Position numbers and translations under genes: made by a program. DNA of 64,000 nt from Methanothrix harundinacea (GTDB taxonomy: Archaea > Halobacteriota > Methanosarcinia > Methanotrichales > Methanotrichaceae). Under the pieces are notes generated by a model. It made no database searches. It was not told the DNA's origin and worked only from the letters and a program-made list of their open reading frames with translations. The DNA is taken from positions 1-64,000 of the forward strand of contig DAQG01000024.1 of the NCBI GenBank assembly GCA_002502785.1. Reading direction: 5' to 3'. The first letter of the stretch is position 1; each line of letters starts with the position of its first letter. Shown one piece after another: positions 62,862-64,000 of the stretch.

Positions 62862-64000
62862 TCAGATTGCCTGGATTTCAGGGGCCTCTTCGCCCTCCTC
62901 TGACTTCATGTACTCCCTCAGAACGACGGTGGCGTAAGAGCCCGCCGGAAGGTCGAACTTCAGGAGGGCGGATCCGCCCTCCTCCACCACCCAGACGGGG
63001 TCGAACTTCAGGAGGGCGGGTCTTCTATACCCGGGGGACCCGAGGTCTGGGTTCGCCAACACCCTGAAGTCGGAGAAGGTCACCCCCACCTCATCCAAGA
63101 CTGACCTCTCGATCTCGCCGGGAGCGCCCTCTGCAAACTCCGACCCGTACCCAAAGAGCGGAAGGGTCACAAAAGCTCTGCCCCTCTCCGCCAGCCTGTT
63201 GACCGCCTCCAGGTTAGAGCTGTCCACCTTCTGGATCTTGTCGGCGTCGGGAAGGCCTCCTTTCGAGAAGCATACGACGTCCCCTTCCACCGCCCGGTCG
63301 AGGGGAAGGCCGGATCTCATCCTCCTGGAGAGGACCATGTTGAAGAGGAGCGACTGGTAGGCGTGGACGAAGAGCCTCTTGAGGTTCGTGGCGAGGACGT
63401 CGAAAGAGTGGGCCCAGTCGCCCTCCTCTTCCAGGAGGCGGCTCATCATCGCCCTCTCGTAACGAAGCCGGAGGGGATACTCCCTGAGGGCCCTTCCAAA
63501 ATCCTTTCCATCGAGGAGCCTCGACCTAGCCAGCCTCGTCGTCTCGGGCTCGTCGGGAAAAGGGAGGGCCAGATAGGTGAGGACCGCCTTCTCCGGATCT
63601 CCCCTCACCAGGGCCTCGCCGACGAGGTGGGTAACCGGCCTCACCTCGCCGAACCTTTGGACGCCGAAGTAGTTGGGAAGGCCGCCGAGGGCCTCGATCT
63701 CTTTGGTGACGCCGTCCAGGCGGCGGGCCGTCTCATCTTCGTCGAGGTCGATCTCTCCGATCCGAACACAGAATCGGTTTCCAATAAGGTCGCCGAGGGA
63801 GACGGCCCGGTTGGACCTTCCCAGGACTTTGATCTTCACGTCAGGAAGGGTTATTCGGTCTAGTTCCTTTTCGTCCAGGCTCGCTATGCTCATCCGCTGC
63901 CTGGTAACGGCGTTCTTGTCCTTAGTTCCGGCCCAGCCGAACCGTTTCTGGCTGATCTTGAGCTGGCGCGAGAGGTCTCTCACGAGATGATGGGTGTCCC
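62862..64000 (-). CDS. truD: tRNA pseudouridine(13) synthase TruD (5' end outside window)
   Basis: At least 379 residues; the frame continues to the right edge. It modifies uridine 13 of tRNAs. The catalytic aspartate is in GWAGTKDKNAVTRQ, and LPNYFGVQRFGEVRPVTHLVGEALVRGD is typical. A visible DTHHLVRDLSRQL runs into the window edge, so the true start lies beyond 64000. An internal GTG at 63983 is not the start. Confidence 0.9.
   Translation of the reverse strand, partial: DTHHLVRDLSRQLKISQKRFGWAGTKDKNAVTRQRMSIASLDEKELDRITLPDVKIKVLGRSNRAVSLGDLIGNRFCVRIGEIDLDEDETARRLDGVTKEIEALGGLPNYFGVQRFGEVRPVTHLVGEALVRGDPEKAVLTYLALPFPDEPETTRLARSRLLDGKDFGRALREYPLRLRYERAMMSRLLEEEGDWAHSFDVLATNLKRLFVHAYQSLLFNMVLSRRMRSGLPLDRAVEGDVVCFSKGGLPDADKIQKVDSSNLEAVNRLAERGRAFVTLPLFGYGSEFAEGAPGEIERSVLDEVGVTFSDFRVLANPDLGSPGYRRPALLKFDPVWVVEEGGSALLKFDLPAGSYATVVLREYMKSEEGEEAPEIQAI

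Overview
The window reads as a stretch of chromosome from a methanogenic archaeon, most likely an acetate-using Methanotrichales (Methanothrix/Methanosaeta-like) organism. The methanogen assignment rests on the F420 ligase CofE, a folate-like pterin synthase of the archaeal type, a homocitrate-synthase-type enzyme, methanogenesis marker protein 11, a split archaeal glutamate synthase, a CDC48-type AAA ATPase, archaeal TruD and TATA-type promoters. The genus is inference from overall gene content and the GC-rich sequence with many GTG/TTG starts; no rRNA is present.

Layout. 1-5 kb: two convergent secreted beta-propeller-like repeat proteins, one cut by the window edge, then a large REC-PASx5-histidine kinase. 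5.1-5.8 kb: an IS200-type element. 5.9-11.8 kb (minus strand): a tight surface-sugar cluster, galU - acetyltransferase - aminotransferase - Gfo/Idh dehydrogenase - two glycosyltransferases. 12-20.2 kb (minus strand): a CofE-cytidine deaminase fusion and a dihydropteroate-synthase-like gene, an ABC-2 exporter with a surface protein, and a zinc-type znu uptake operon headed by a small DUF6788-like gene under a striking 13-bp inverted-repeat operator. 20.4-24.3 kb: methyltransferase, pyruvate-kinase-C-domain protein, CDC48. 25-33.5 kb: a secreted protein, tRNA-Thr(GGT), a membrane protein and a glycogen or glucan cluster (two GT4 enzymes, GalT, a GT3-like glycogen synthase, a KaiC-like ATPase).

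33.5-49.5 kb is the most unusual part. A split glutamate synthase (amidotransferase, FMN and GXGXG parts as separate genes) runs directly into a cysteine-type formate-dehydrogenase-like molybdoenzyme and two ferredoxin genes. A second stand-alone paralogue follows. Facing them is an operon with a formate/nitrite channel, a third, NuoG-like formate dehydrogenase, an NfnA/SudB-like flavoprotein and an NfnB/GltA-like flavoprotein. No F420-reducing FrhB/FdhB-like subunit is visible, so formate electrons appear to be directed toward ferredoxin, NAD(P)H and glutamate rather than F420. The region upstream of the glutamate synthase genes is dense with palindromes and phased repeats.

50-64 kb: hisH-hisF, a FeoA-like protein, a winged-helix regulator, two small proteins (one a CxxC-x17-CxxC zinc ribbon), a glutaminyl cyclase lipoprotein, a secreted beta-helix protein, an AksA/LeuA-type synthase, a TrkH potassium transporter with large extracellular insertions, a metallo-beta-lactamase-fold enzyme, an IorA-like protein lacking its ferredoxin domain, methanogenesis marker 11, and TruD cut by the right edge.
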